A stretch of DNA of 64,000 bases from Frankia alni ACN14a (GCF_000058485.1 NC_008278.1:4644962-4708961), one strand, 5' to 3'. Numbered from the stretch's first letter, positions 1-8,584 are shown. Translations and numbers: made by a program. Notes: a model not told the origin generated them from the sequence alone.

Positions 1-1
1 A

Positions 2-154
2 CTGAGCCTGCAGGACACCGTGAACCTCCCCGCGCGGGGAGAGGCGGTCGTGCGGATCCATTTCACCGACTTCACCGGAAAGACGGTCCTGCACTGCCAC
101 ATCCTCAACCACGAGGACATGGGCATGATGGCCGTCCTCCAGATCGTGAGATAG
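2..154 (+). CDS. multicopper oxidase, C-terminal end (partial)
   Basis: Only the last 50 codons are present; the reading frame is open from base 2 to the TAG at 152-154. The peptide carries the motif LHCHILNHEDMGMM, which matches the type-1/type-3 copper site that closes multicopper oxidases (HCHxxxHxxxGMM). The Cys and its flanking His residues bind the coppers and the final Met is the axial type-1 ligand. Such enzymes (CueO, CotA or bilirubin-oxidase type) oxidise substrates or Cu(I) with reduction of O2 to water, usually outside the cytoplasm. The substrate class cannot be decided from this fragment. A copper link with the CopC/CopD genes at 16.8-20 kb is possible but they are far away. 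Confidence 0.9.
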   Translation: MSLQDTVNLPARGEAVVRIHFTDFTGKTVLHCHILNHEDMGMMAVLQIVR

Positions 155-254
155 GCCGCCGCACGATGATCGCCATGACGAAGGAGCGCAGGAATGCGAC
201 CCTCGGGCGCGTGCCTCCGCCGCAGGCATCAGACATAGGGATCAGACCCAGGGA

Positions 255-518
255 TCAGACGTAGGCCTCGTCGACGTAACACCAGCGCCAGTCCTCGCCC
301 GGTTCAAACGAGCGGACGATGGGGTGGCCGTGTTCGACGGCGTGGGCGCTGGCGTGCCGCGCCGGCGAGGAGTCGCAGCAGCCGACGTTGCCGCAGGTCA
401 GGCAGAGCCGCAGGTGTACCCAGCGGCCGCCGGTGCGCAGACATTCGCCGCAGCCCTGGGGCGTCGCCGGCTCGACGTCGCGGATCGCCGACAGGTGAGG
501 GTCCTGGATGGTGGTCAT
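255..518 (-). CDS. UBP-type zinc-finger protein
   Basis: An 87-residue protein with the Cys/His pattern of a ubiquitin-protease-type zinc finger: CGEC near the N terminus, CLTCGNVGCCD in the middle, then HAVEHGHP and a closing WRWCYVDE. In eukaryotes this fold binds the free C terminus of ubiquitin. Small stand-alone copies are common in actinobacteria, where the partner is not known. I chose the ATG at 516-518 because a GGAG lies 8 bases upstream; an in-frame ATG ten codons earlier (548) has no comparable site. It is transcribed on the same strand as the repair operon at 732-3759 but 213 bases downstream of it, across a tandem repeat. Confidence 0.8.
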   Translation of the reverse strand: MTTIQDPHLSAIRDVEPATPQGCGECLRTGGRWVHLRLCLTCGNVGCCDSSPARHASAHAVEHGHPIVRSFEPGEDWRWCYVDEAYV

Positions 519-618
519 CGGCCGCTCCGATCCTCGTCTGGCCGGCACGCACGAGCGGTGCGCGCCGATGTCGACTATGCCCGGCGGGGGGCTCTGACAC
601 CTCCCGGGTGCTCTGCGG

Positions 619-672
619 GCCCTGGGTGCTCGGCGGCCCCTGGGTGCTCGGCGGCCCCTGGGTGGCCGGCGT
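619..672. repeat. 18-bp tandem repeat, 3 copies
   Basis: Three head-to-tail copies of an 18-bp unit (GCCCTGGGTGCTCGGCGG, with C in place of G at the first base in later copies) sit between the 3' end of the 2OG-Fe(II) oxygenase gene and the zinc-finger gene. The third copy is diverged at its end. No gene in this interval is supported. Confidence 0.8.
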
Positions 673-731
673 GCCGCCCTTGGTGGCCGGCTGCGGCCCG
701 GCTCGTCGCGGACTGCACCTGCGGGGTCCGA

Positions 732-1466
732 TCAGGCGGCGTCATGGAAGATCAGGCCGAGGGCGTGGCGGCGGCCCGATCGGACGGTGCTGACCCCGTG
801 CCGCACGGGCGAGGCGGACCAGCCACGCGCCGAGGGGACCGGCCGATCCCGGGTGGTGAAGATCAGGGCATGCCCGCGCGGGAGGATGTGGGCCGTGCCC
901 CGAGACTGGGCCCGCATGCGCTGCTCGACGAGCAGAAACTCGCCGCCGGTGTAGTCCGCGCCGGGGGTGTCGAGGCCGATGACGACCTGCAACGGGAAGA
1001 CCAGCTCGCCGTACAGGTCGCGGTGCAGCGCGTTCCAGTCGCCGGCCCGGTAGCGCAGCAGCAGCGGAGCGGGCAGGCGCTGCCCGGCACGGTGGCAGGC
1101 GGCCAGCCAGGCGTCGAGGGTGTCCGGCCAGGGGGCGGCCCGGCCCAGCCGGGCGGCCCATCGCCTGGCGACAGGCAGCAGGAACGGGTAGAACGCCGCG
1201 CGCAGGGACCCGACCGGCGGGGGAAGGGGCTGGTCGAAGTAGCGGTATTCCCCCGACCCGAAGCGGTGGCGGCCCATGTCCACGGTGGATCGAAAGTGGC
1301 CGGGCTCCTCGTACAGACGCACGAGGTCGCGGCACTGCGTCTCGGTGAGCACCGCGGCGGTGAGGGCGCTGCCGGTGGCATCCAGCTGCGCACCGATCTC
1401 CGCCCACTCCAGGGCCCGTACGCGTTGCGCGGCGCCGACGGTCGATGACGGCGGTGATTGCGTCAT
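732..1466 (-). CDS. 2OG-Fe(II) oxygenase of the DNA-repair-operon family (Oxygenase-NA type)
   Basis: A 244-residue protein with the double-stranded beta-helix signature of 2-oxoglutarate/Fe(II) dioxygenases: the HxD pair is H148-D150 (ALHRDLYGE) and the distal His is H223 (VRHGVSTVRS), followed by Arg residues that would hold 2-oxoglutarate. The family fits the uncharacterised group found beside ada and ogt in many bacteria, which is predicted to act on nucleic acid like AlkB but is a separate lineage. The ATG at 1464-1466 overlaps the stop of ogt by 4 bases, so the two are translationally coupled. A repair role is inferred from family and operon. The in-frame upstream extension (to 1769) is shadow sequence of ogt. 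Confidence 0.85.
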   Translation of the reverse strand: MTQSPPSSTVGAAQRVRALEWAEIGAQLDATGSALTAAVLTETQCRDLVRLYEEPGHFRSTVDMGRHRFGSGEYRYFDQPLPPPVGSLRAAFYPFLLPVARRWAARLGRAAPWPDTLDAWLAACHRAGQRLPAPLLLRYRAGDWNALHRDLYGELVFPLQVVIGLDTPGADYTGGEFLLVEQRMRAQSRGTAHILPRGHALIFTTRDRPVPSARGWSASPVRHGVSTVRSGRRHALGLIFHDAA

Positions 1467-2029
1467 CCGAACTCCCCGGCCGAGCCGGCCGGCACGCTCG
1501 CCGCGGTGGCCCCGCCGGCGAGGTCCAGCGTCGGTGCGAGCGCGCCCTCGTGGCGCAGCAGGAACTCCTTGCGATCCAGTCCGGCGGCGAAGCCGCGCAG
1601 CGTGCCGTCCGCGCCGATCACTCGGTGGCAGGGCCGCACCAGCAGCAGCGGATTGGCGCCGACCGCCGTGCCGACCGCGCGCACCTCCCCACGCCCGGCT
1701 CCGATGCGGGCGGCGAGCTGGCCGTAGCTGATCGTCGTGCCGTAGGGGATCGCCTCCAACGCCCGCCACACCCGCTCCTGGAAGCCGGTGCCGCCGGTCT
1801 GCAGGGTGAGGGTGAATCTGCGCCGTTCGCCCGCGAAGTACTCCTCGATCTCGCCTGCGACGGCGACGAAGGGCTCGGCGGCGCGGCGCCAGTGCGGCGC
1901 GGGAACCGCTGCGCCCCGCTGCCCCGGCAGGGACAGCGAGGCCAGGGTGAGCCCGCCGGGTGCCTGGTCCGTCGCGGTCCCCACCAGCAGCAGCTCGCCC
2001 ACTGGGCTCGCCAGCGTCGTGTAGAGCAT
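1463..2029 (-). CDS. ogt: methylated-DNA--protein-cysteine methyltransferase
   Basis: A 188-residue O6-alkylguanine-DNA alkyltransferase that moves the alkyl group from O6-methylguanine to its own cysteine in a suicide reaction. The active-site motif PCHRV is present with the acceptor C134 in VRPCHRVIGADG, and the helix-turn-helix segment PYGTTISYGQLA lies at about 96-107. The length is normal for Ogt. The start ATG (2027-2029) overlaps the TGA of the Ada-AlkA gene and its stop overlaps the start of the 2OG oxygenase, so three repair genes form one compact unit. A short Ala/Gly tail follows the catalytic domain. Confidence 0.95.
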   Translation of the reverse strand: MLYTTLASPVGELLLVGTATDQAPGGLTLASLSLPGQRGAAVPAPHWRRAAEPFVAVAGEIEEYFAGERRRFTLTLQTGGTGFQERVWRALEAIPYGTTISYGQLAARIGAGRGEVRAVGTAVGANPLLLVRPCHRVIGADGTLRGFAAGLDRKEFLLRHEGALAPTLDLAGGATAASVPAGSAGEFG

Positions 2030-3759
2030 CACCGCTCCCCTCTCGATCCAGTCCCGCCCATCGGGACTGCTTCGCCCACCGGGCCTGCTTCGCCCCTCGG
2101 GCCTGGTTCGACGTGCGGGCCTCGTTCGACGTGCGGGCCTGGTTCGACGTGCGTGGTCAACTCGGACCAGGCACCGGGCCCGCAGCCGTCTTCCGCCGCG
2201 TGCCGGCCCGGGCGGGCACGGCCGGCGCGCAGACCCACGCGCGTCAGTCTGGATGGATCTCCGCGGGTGGCTGCTGCGGCCCACACGTGGTGCGCCGCAT
2301 AGCTGCGCCAGGGCGCCCAGGCGGCGGCGCGACCCAGGTCGACGTCGCCGCGGCGGTCCGCGGCACGCAGGGCCGCGTCGCCCGGCGGGAGCACGTCCGG
2401 GTCGCCGAGGGCACGCATCCGGAGGTAACCCGCCGTCCAGGGCCCGATGCCGCGCAGCGCCAACAGCGCCCGGTGCGCCTCGTCGCGGTCCACGCCGGCG
2501 TCGAGGACCACGGAGCCGTCCGCGAGTGCACCGGCGAGTGTCCGCACGGTGTCCCGGCGCCCCGCCGGCATGCCCAGCTCCACCAGACCAGCGCACGCGA
2601 TGGTGTCGACCCGGGGGAACAGCACGGTCAGGCCGCCGCTCGGCGTGGCCAGCGGCTCGCCGTAGGCCGCGAGCAACACCGCGCCGAGGCGCCGCCCGGC
2701 GGCCACCGACACCTGCTGGCCGAGCACGGCCCGCACGGCGAGCTCATGTGGGTCGGCGGCACCGGGGGCGCGTAGTCCGGGCAGGCGGCCCACCTGCGCG
2801 GCCAGGGCGGGATCACCGGCGAGCCGGTCGGCGACGGCGAGCGGGTCGGCGTCGAGGTCGAACAGTCGCCGGACCCGGCTGACGGCGCTGCCGAGGTCCC
2901 GCAGATCGCTCAGGACCAGCCGGCAGTCCAGCCAGCCGGCGTCGTCGCCGGCCGGGCGCTCGGCCACCTCCGCGACGCCGTGGCCGTGGGCCAGGCGCAG
3001 GGTGCGCCGGTAGGTGCGCCGGCCTCGCTCGCCCACGACCTCCTCCATCCCGGGCAGGGCCCGGGCGGCGAGGTAGTCGAACAGGTGACCCGCCTCGTAG
3101 GGCCGGCGGTAGCCCAACCTGAGGGTGAGACCACCCTCGTCGGGGCGGCCGCCCGGACCCGCCCGATCGCCGCGGTGCCGGCCGGACGGCACGACCCGCG
3201 GCGGCCGTGGGCCGCGCAGCTCGAGGGGCGTCGCCGCATAGACCGTCCGGACGGTGTCGTTGAACTGGCGGACGCTCGCGAAGCCGGCGGCGAAGGCCAC
3301 CTCGGTGGCGGGCAGCGCGGTGGTCTGCAGCAGCAGCCGCGCGGTGTGTGCACGCCGCGCTCGGGCCAGGGCGAGCGGCCCGGCGCCCACCTCGGCGGTC
3401 AGGTGCCGGTGGAGCTGGCGCGCGCTGTAGCCCAGCCGGGCGGCGAGGCCGGCCACGCCCTCCCGATCGACGACACCGTCGCCGATCAGGCGCATCGCCC
3501 GGCCGACCACGTCCGCGCGGACGTCCCACTCGGCCGAGCCTGGCACCGCGTCCGGCCGGCACCGCCGGCAGGCCCGGAAGCCCGCGCCGTGCGCCGCCGC
3601 GGCCGTCGGGAAGAACCGGACGTTCGTCCGCTTCGGCGTCACCGCCGGGCAGCTTGGCCGGCAGTAGATGCCCGTCGTGGTCACGGCGAAGTAGAAGGCG
3701 CCATCGAATCGGGCATCCCGGCTGGCCACCGCCTCGTAGCGGCCCTCGTCCGTCCTCAT
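2029..3759 (-). CDS. alkA: Ada-AlkA fusion: methylphosphotriester sensor, AraC regulator and 3-methyladenine DNA glycosylase II
   Basis: A 576-residue bifunctional protein. Residues 1-80 are the Ada zinc domain with C33, C37, C64 and C67 (GIYCRPSCPA, FRACRRCRPD); C33 is the expected acceptor of methyl groups from phosphotriesters. An AraC-type helix-turn-helix follows at about 90-180, then an AlkA glycosylase domain from about 200 to 500 with the helix-hairpin-helix LRGIGPWTAGYLRM and the catalytic Asp in the GDPDVLPPGDAAL segment. It would both sense alkylation and remove alkylated bases, probably inducing its own operon. Start ATG 3757-3759. The last 40 or so residues are a degenerate HVEPGP-type repeat written by 18-bp DNA units and are not part of the family fold. 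Confidence 0.93.
   Translation of the reverse strand: MRTDEGRYEAVASRDARFDGAFYFAVTTTGIYCRPSCPAVTPKRTNVRFFPTAAAAHGAGFRACRRCRPDAVPGSAEWDVRADVVGRAMRLIGDGVVDREGVAGLAARLGYSARQLHRHLTAEVGAGPLALARARRAHTARLLLQTTALPATEVAFAAGFASVRQFNDTVRTVYAATPLELRGPRPPRVVPSGRHRGDRAGPGGRPDEGGLTLRLGYRRPYEAGHLFDYLAARALPGMEEVVGERGRRTYRRTLRLAHGHGVAEVAERPAGDDAGWLDCRLVLSDLRDLGSAVSRVRRLFDLDADPLAVADRLAGDPALAAQVGRLPGLRAPGAADPHELAVRAVLGQQVSVAAGRRLGAVLLAAYGEPLATPSGGLTVLFPRVDTIACAGLVELGMPAGRRDTVRTLAGALADGSVVLDAGVDRDEAHRALLALRGIGPWTAGYLRMRALGDPDVLPPGDAALRAADRRGDVDLGRAAAWAPWRSYAAHHVWAAAATRGDPSRLTRVGLRAGRARPGRHAAEDGCGPGAWSELTTHVEPGPHVERGPHVEPGPRGEAGPVGEAVPMGGTGSRGER
2099..2152. repeat. 18-bp tandem repeat inside the 3' end of alkA
   Basis: Three clean copies of an 18-bp unit (GGGCCTGGTTCGACGTGC) with at least two decayed copies before them (from about 2062). 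They lie in frame and encode the repeated tail HVEPGP/HVERGP of Ada-AlkA. The tail lies beyond the glycosylase domain, so the repeat probably extended the gene without harming the enzyme. Confidence 0.85.
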
Positions 3760-3835
3760 GCCCCCACTCTCGGCGCGACCGGCTCCGGATGCTGGCGGGA
3801 ATCGGACGTCGTGCCCGCTCGTCGGATCGGCGACG

Positions 3836-4498
3836 TCAGACGAGCGGCTTGCGCAGGACGACGAAGTAGAGGTCGGGCCGCAGCGGCCGACCGAACCGCT
3901 CGTCGGCGTACGGAAACGGTCGGGTGGCGGTGGTCGGTTGGTACCCCTTGCTGCGGTACCAGCCGATGAGTTCGCTCCGCTGGGCGATGACCTGCATCTC
4001 CATCCACGACGCCGACCACGCGGCGACGGCGTGCCGCTCGGCAAGCCGCAGCAGCGCCCCACCCACTCCGGCCCCCTGCCGGGTGGGGCTGACGGCGAAC
4101 ATGCCGAAGTAGGCCCCCGTCACCGCGGTGACTCCCGCCGCGGTGGTCCCCTCGCCCTCGCCCGGTTGGGCTACCAGCTCACCCGTCCGGACCACACCGG
4201 CTCCGCCCTGCGCCAGCGGCTCGATGCGCCGCTCAACGTGGCAGCAGCCCACGAGAAGACCCGAGGGCTCCTCCGCGAGCAGGACCGTCCCGTGCGGTGC
4301 GGTCAGGGCGGCACGCACCTCCTCCACATCCGTGCGCTGGCCTCCGACCAGGTCGGCCTCGGTGGTCCACCCCGCTCGGCTGGGCTCCCCGCGGTACGCG
4401 GACTCGACGAGAGCGACGATCGCCGCCGCCTCGACGACGCTGTCGGTGGCATGGCGAAACGCCACGTTCGCGGGCTGGGGACGGGAGACCGATCGCAT
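3836..4498 (-). CDS. GNAT-family N-acetyltransferase
   Basis: A 220-residue protein with the acetyl-CoA binding motif A of the GNAT fold (GMFAVSPTRQGAGVGGALL, with the Q/RxxGxG/A loop) and a closing GWYRSKGYQ beta-bulge segment typical of the family. The substrate cannot be read from the sequence. It starts 10 bases after the stop of the Sir2 gene on the same strand. Acetyltransferase-deacetylase pairs of this kind often act on the same protein, so reversible lysine acetylation is a reasonable inference, not a demonstrated role. The chosen start is the ATG at 4496-4498; the earlier in-frame ATG at 4636 would overlap the Sir2 gene. Confidence 0.85.
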   Translation of the reverse strand: MRSVSRPQPANVAFRHATDSVVEAAAIVALVESAYRGEPSRAGWTTEADLVGGQRTDVEEVRAALTAPHGTVLLAEEPSGLLVGCCHVERRIEPLAQGGAGVVRTGELVAQPGEGEGTTAAGVTAVTGAYFGMFAVSPTRQGAGVGGALLRLAERHAVAAWSASWMEMQVIAQRSELIGWYRSKGYQPTTATRPFPYADERFGRPLRPDLYFVVLRKPLV

Positions 4499-4508
4499 CT
4501 GCCCATCC

Positions 4509-5435
4509 TCACAGCTCAGCAGGCGAATCCCCCGACAGGGCCAGAGACACCACGGTCCGTGACGGCGCGAGCGTTCGTTTGCCACTGGTCGCGGCGGCCA
4601 GCTGGGGCAGCAGCGTCCCGAGGGGACCGTCGACACGGACCGTCGCCCGACTGTCGCCGCGGGTGGGACCCTGGTTGACGATCGCGACCGGAATGTCGAG
4701 CTCGGCCGCCCGCAGGACGAACCGGTATCCGGACATGACCGTCAGCGACGATCCCAGGATCAGCACCGCACGCGCGCTCTCGACCAGATCGAACGCCTGC
4801 GCCACGCGGGGGCGCGGCACGGTGGCGCCGAAGAACACCACGTCCGGCTCCAGCCGCTCACCGCCGCAGCCCCGGCAGCCGACCATGACGAAGCGGTCGA
4901 CCGCCTCCGCCGACAGGGTGACGTCACCGTCCGGGTTGGTGGGGGCGCCGGAGATGCGGAAGCCCGGATTCGCCGCGCTCAGCCGCTCGTCGAGGTCGAG
5001 GCGCGGACTCACCTGCCCGCAGTCGCCGCACACCACGCGGGAGAGGCTTCCATGAAGATCGATGACCTGGCGGGAGCCGGCGCGCTGGTGCAACTCGTCG
5101 ACGTTCTGGGTGATGATGCCGGTGACCAGCCCTGCCTGCTCCAGGCGGGCCACCGCGCGATGGCCCGCGTTGGGCTCGGCCCTGGCGACCTGCCGCCAGC
5201 CGGCATGGCTGCGCGCCCAGTAGCGGTGACGCGCCCCCGGTTCCTTGGTGAACTGCTGGTAGGTCATCGGGGTGTGGCGGCGCAGCGCCCCGTTCGGGCC
5301 CCGATAGTCCGGGATACCGGAGTCGGTCGAGATCCCCGCCCCGCTCACCACGGCGACGCCGCCTGCCGCGACGAGGGCGCACAGCCGGTCGAACGCCTCG
5401 CCGTCGTTGGTCGTCTTTACTCCCACCGCTCCCAT
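4509..5435 (-). CDS. NAD-dependent protein deacylase, Sir2 family
   Basis: A 308-residue sirtuin. NAD-binding motifs are clear: GAGIS at residues 32-36 with STDSGIPDYRG following, TQNVDELHQRAG at 109-120 and the catalytic H128 in DLHGS. The structural zinc is held by C136/C139 and C187/C190 (CGDCG, CRGCG). The enzyme removes acyl groups from lysines with NAD, giving O-acyl-ADP-ribose and nicotinamide. It is the first gene of a two-gene unit with the GNAT acetyltransferase downstream. The length is slightly above that of CobB because of a Ser/Arg-rich tail after about residue 285. Confidence 0.94.
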   Translation of the reverse strand: MGAVGVKTTNDGEAFDRLCALVAAGGVAVVSGAGISTDSGIPDYRGPNGALRRHTPMTYQQFTKEPGARHRYWARSHAGWRQVARAEPNAGHRAVARLEQAGLVTGIITQNVDELHQRAGSRQVIDLHGSLSRVVCGDCGQVSPRLDLDERLSAANPGFRISGAPTNPDGDVTLSAEAVDRFVMVGCRGCGGERLEPDVVFFGATVPRPRVAQAFDLVESARAVLILGSSLTVMSGYRFVLRAAELDIPVAIVNQGPTRGDSRATVRVDGPLGTLLPQLAAATSGKRTLAPSRTVVSLALSGDSPAEL

Positions 5436-5537
5436 GCTGCCCGATCGCGCGGCCGCGGACCCGTCCGAGCCGACTGGTGACCTCCGAGCACGGGTCGTAC
5501 CGTTACGCCGGGTAGACCTGTACCGAGGTGATGACCG

Positions 5538-5924
5538 ATGAACAAGCAGGTCAGCAGCGCCAGCAGACCGCCACGCGAGCGGCGGGACACCCCCGGCCCC
5601 GCCGTGGCGTCCCCCGAACGGCGCACGCCGCGCGTCGCCGGTGCGGGGGACGAAGTCGCACGCACCGGAGCTGAACGGCTGTCAGCGTGGGAGGCCGCGC
5701 AGGCCGCCGTCCACCCGGGCCCCGAGGCGCCCGTGTGTGGCGCGGCGGGACAGCTCGCCGGACCCGAGGAGACGATCGAGGCGGAGATCGTCCGGTGCCT
5801 GCCGGGGGCGGTCGCACTTGTCCGGACACCGGCCGGCACGGAGGAGATCGGTCTCGGCCTCGTCCGAGCCCAGCCGGGCGACGCGGTGCTGGTCCACGCC
5901 GGGGAAGCAGTCAGCGTCCTCTGA
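5538..5924 (+). CDS. HypC/HupF-like small protein
   Basis: A 128-residue protein whose last 65 residues resemble the HypC/HupF hydrogenase-maturation chaperone: an OB-like strand pattern (AEIVRCLPGAVALVR), LGLVRAQPGDAVLVHAGEAVSVL at the end, matching the HypC ending GDYVLVHxGxAI. In true HypC the N-terminal MCLA/GxP Cys binds HypD and the iron. Here that region is replaced by a 60-residue disordered extension and the only candidate is the Cys in PVCGAAGQ, so maturation activity is doubtful. The start ATG at 5538 follows GAGGTG. The next gene (6068) may belong to a hydrogenase-linked family. No hydrogenase structural gene is in the window. Confidence 0.6.
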   Translation: MNKQVSSASRPPRERRDTPGPAVASPERRTPRVAGAGDEVARTGAERLSAWEAAQAAVHPGPEAPVCGAAGQLAGPEETIEAEIVRCLPGAVALVRTPAGTEEIGLGLVRAQPGDAVLVHAGEAVSVL

Positions 5925-6067
5925 CCAGCAATGCCGTCGGACCGTGGGGCCCGTTCGGGCGAGTCGATACACGCGGGGCGGGCGGTGCACAGACCGGTCC
6001 GCCCGGTCGGGCGGGTCGCGCGGCGCAGCAGGGACGCCGGTGCGGCCGAGCGTGAAGGGGGCTACCG

Positions 6068-7093
6068 ATGAGGACGGTTCAGGCGCGGCTCGACCGGGCG
6101 GCGGCGATCGCCGACGCGACGATCTACCGGCACGATCCGGGCCATCGCCGGCGGGCCGGGGGGAGCGGGTCGGGCGGGCTCGTCGGGGTGCTGACCCCGG
6201 CCGCCTATGCCGTGCGCCATCCGGCTGACCGGGCCTACGCCCACGCCGAGTGCCTGTTGGAGGCCGGCCCCGACGCCGTGCTGACCGCACAGGTCCGCTG
6301 GCTGCAGATCACGACGCGGGAGCAGCACGTCCTCCGATCGGGCGGTGCCAGCGGCAGGTCGGACGCGCCCGTCGACGCCGACCCCGACGATCAGGCCGAT
6401 TTCCTGCCCCACGAGGTCGACGAGGACGTGACGGTCGCGGACCTGCTCGCCGCGCGCCCCGGCCCGATCGGTCGTCCCCCGACTCCGTCGACCGGAACCT
6501 GGCCTCGCGGCTGGCTGCCTCATCTCAGCGCCCCCCGCCCGGCCCCCTGGGAGCCGGCCGCCGCGGCGGCGGACGGGCCGGGTAGGTCCAGGTCGGGGGC
6601 ACACACGGTGCAGCTCCAGGCGCCGTCCGGCCGCCAGGTCCGGACAGTGGATCACGGTGGGACGGCGCCGACCCGGATCACCTGGGACACCTGGTCCGCC
6701 CAGGCGGAGCTGCGACTGAGCGCGGGGCTGTATCCCGGTCCGCACCCGCTGGTGCGGCTACGCGCGGAGCTGGTCAACACCTCCGGCTGGCCGCCCCACG
6801 CCGATGAGACCGGCGGCCGTGGCCCCGTGGGGTGGGCCGCCCGGACGCCGCGCGGGCAGGCGTTGCGCCATGCGCTGATCGGGGCACACGTGATCCTCGG
6901 CACGGACCAGGGTCGCTTCGTCTCCCTGAACGCGCCCCCCGACTGGGCGGCCGATGTCGCGCAGGACTGCATCAACGATGGCCTGTGGCCTGCGGTGGTC
7001 GGCGGTCCGGGCGACGGTCCGGGCGGCGGTCCGACCGCTGTGCTGCTCACGCCGGTCCGGATCTCGGACGATCCGGGTCCCTCCCCGGCGTGA
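6068..7093 (+). CDS. uncharacterised actinobacterial protein, possibly hydrogenase-locus associated
   Basis: A 341-residue soluble protein with no signal peptide or membrane segment. The start follows an excellent ribosome site (GAAGGGGG, 6 bases before ATG). I do not recognise a catalytic motif. The order of elements, an early AVLTAQVRWLQI strand, a middle PHEVDEDVTVADLLA segment and late LGTDQGRFVSLNAPPDWA then AVLLTPVRISDDP, recalls long hypothetical proteins I associate with actinobacterial hydrogenase gene clusters; that is memory, not a search result. Compared with those it looks shortened at the C terminus. It is 143 bases downstream of the HypC-like gene on the same strand, which supports the same link weakly. 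Confidence 0.55.
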   Translation: MRTVQARLDRAAAIADATIYRHDPGHRRRAGGSGSGGLVGVLTPAAYAVRHPADRAYAHAECLLEAGPDAVLTAQVRWLQITTREQHVLRSGGASGRSDAPVDADPDDQADFLPHEVDEDVTVADLLAARPGPIGRPPTPSTGTWPRGWLPHLSAPRPAPWEPAAAAADGPGRSRSGAHTVQLQAPSGRQVRTVDHGGTAPTRITWDTWSAQAELRLSAGLYPGPHPLVRLRAELVNTSGWPPHADETGGRGPVGWAARTPRGQALRHALIGAHVILGTDQGRFVSLNAPPDWAADVAQDCINDGLWPAVVGGPGDGPGGGPTAVLLTPVRISDDPGPSPA

Positions 7094-7141
7094 CGGGACC
7101 GTCGGCGTGGTGGCGGCGCCCCGGAACCTGGCCGAGATCCG

Positions 7142-8272
7142 TTATGGCCGGGGGCCGCGATCCAGGTCGGCCGCAGCCGACGGAGCGGGGTCGCCGGCGG
7201 CGGGGGCGGTGGCGGCACGACCCTCGCCAGGGGCCGACGGCGGCGGGTCGTCCGCCGGGAGCTGCTGGTCGGGCACATCGGTGAAGGTGACGTCCACCTG
7301 CTGGAAGCTCTTGAACTGCTCCGCCTTGGCATAGGAGGTGTAGGCCCGACGGTCGGAATCGGTCAGCTCGACGTCGTCGGTGAACGGGGTCAACAGCGCC
7401 CGCGGGTAGAGCCGGCCCGCCCGCACCGCGTTGATCTCCATGGCGAGGACCACGACGACGGCGAGGAAGTACAGCCAGGTCATCAGCCCGAGAACGAGCC
7501 CGAACAGGCCATAGACCTGGGTGGAGCCCTTGAGCTGGTGGGCGATGTAGTAGCTGCCCAGCGTCTGCACGAGCTGCCAGCCGAGCGCCGCGAAAACCGC
7601 CCCGGGCGCGATCTCGCGGACTCGGACGGACCGGGCGGTCAGGACCTTGAAGGCGACGAGGACCAGGCCGGCGTTGCCCGCCGTGGAGATGACGACCGCG
7701 AGTACCTGGAACCCGGCGGCCAACCGGCCGAACGCCGAGGCCCCGGTCGTGACGCTGGAAAGCACGGTCGTCATCAGCACACCGAGGCCGAGCAGGCCGA
7801 TGAGGCTGAGGCTGCGCAGTCGGGCGAAGAACGGGTTCGGTCGGGCGCGGCGCGGTACCGCCCAGACGGTGTCGAGGGCGTTGCCGATCGCCCGGGCGAC
7901 GCCGAGGCTGCCGGAGATGGCGCCGAGGACGCCGACGGCGACGGCGATCCCGCTGCCCTTGAGCGCCTGCACGTCGTCGCGGAGCTGATCGCCGATGATC
8001 GGGAACTGGCTCAGCGTCGAGGTCACAACCTGTTCCTGCAGGTCGGGATGGCCGTGCAGGACGAAGCCCAACCCGGTCGTGAGCAGCAGCAGCAACGGGA
8101 ACAGCGACAGGAACGCGTAGAAGGTGATCAGGGCGGCGAGGTAGCCGCCCTGATCGTCGGCGAACTTGTAGATGACGGCGATGACGAACCCGACGCCACG
8201 GTTGCGTTGCTGGGCCCGGTCGATGCGGCCACCGAGCGCCATCCCGCGCCTCCCAAGGCCGTCCGTCGTCAT
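7142..8272 (-). CDS. YihY/UPF0761 family inner-membrane protein
   Basis: A 376-residue polytopic membrane protein of the YihY (formerly called Rbn/RNase BN) family. About six membrane segments are visible, including ALITFYAFLSLFPLLLLLT at the family signature position, GVLGAISGSLGVARA, and FGLVLGLMTWLYFLAVVVV near the end. The name RNase BN was a historical mistake, so no RNase activity should be assumed; its true role is unknown. The ATG at 8270-8272 has GGGGGAC 6-7 bases upstream. The last 70 residues are Pro/Ala/Asp-rich and cytoplasmic. The divergent neighbour (8585) encodes a secreted protein, so the 312-base gap holds two promoters. Confidence 0.88.
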   Translation of the reverse strand: MTTDGLGRRGMALGGRIDRAQQRNRGVGFVIAVIYKFADDQGGYLAALITFYAFLSLFPLLLLLTTGLGFVLHGHPDLQEQVVTSTLSQFPIIGDQLRDDVQALKGSGIAVAVGVLGAISGSLGVARAIGNALDTVWAVPRRARPNPFFARLRSLSLIGLLGLGVLMTTVLSSVTTGASAFGRLAAGFQVLAVVISTAGNAGLVLVAFKVLTARSVRVREIAPGAVFAALGWQLVQTLGSYYIAHQLKGSTQVYGLFGLVLGLMTWLYFLAVVVVLAMEINAVRAGRLYPRALLTPFTDDVELTDSDRRAYTSYAKAEQFKSFQQVDVTFTDVPDQQLPADDPPPSAPGEGRAATAPAAGDPAPSAAADLDRGPRP

Positions 8273-8584
8273 GAAGCTGTCCCCCGTCCGGGTGGGCCGC
8301 ATACCCGCTGACCTGCCGGTAAAGCGTTCCGACGGGTTGACAACGGACCTCCCACCACCTTGCGCCCGAATCGTCGCCATGGCTGGCCCGATCGGGTGAT
8401 GCGCCGGCCGCGCGGCCGGGCTCCACCCGCATCCCCCGATCCGGGCGGCACCGCCGCGGGCTCCCTCCGCCGGCTCATCATCGCGTTGACGGATGGGCGC
8501 CCGTGGCCTTGGCTGATGCCGCCACCCTACGGACCTGATCGATCACAGGACAGCGACGGTCCACCGCCCGAAGGGAGTCCGCGG

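Noticed and set aside
7142-8272. YihY-family gene called ribonuclease BN
   Set aside because: The RNase BN name was corrected to another protein (RNase Z); no nuclease motif is visible.
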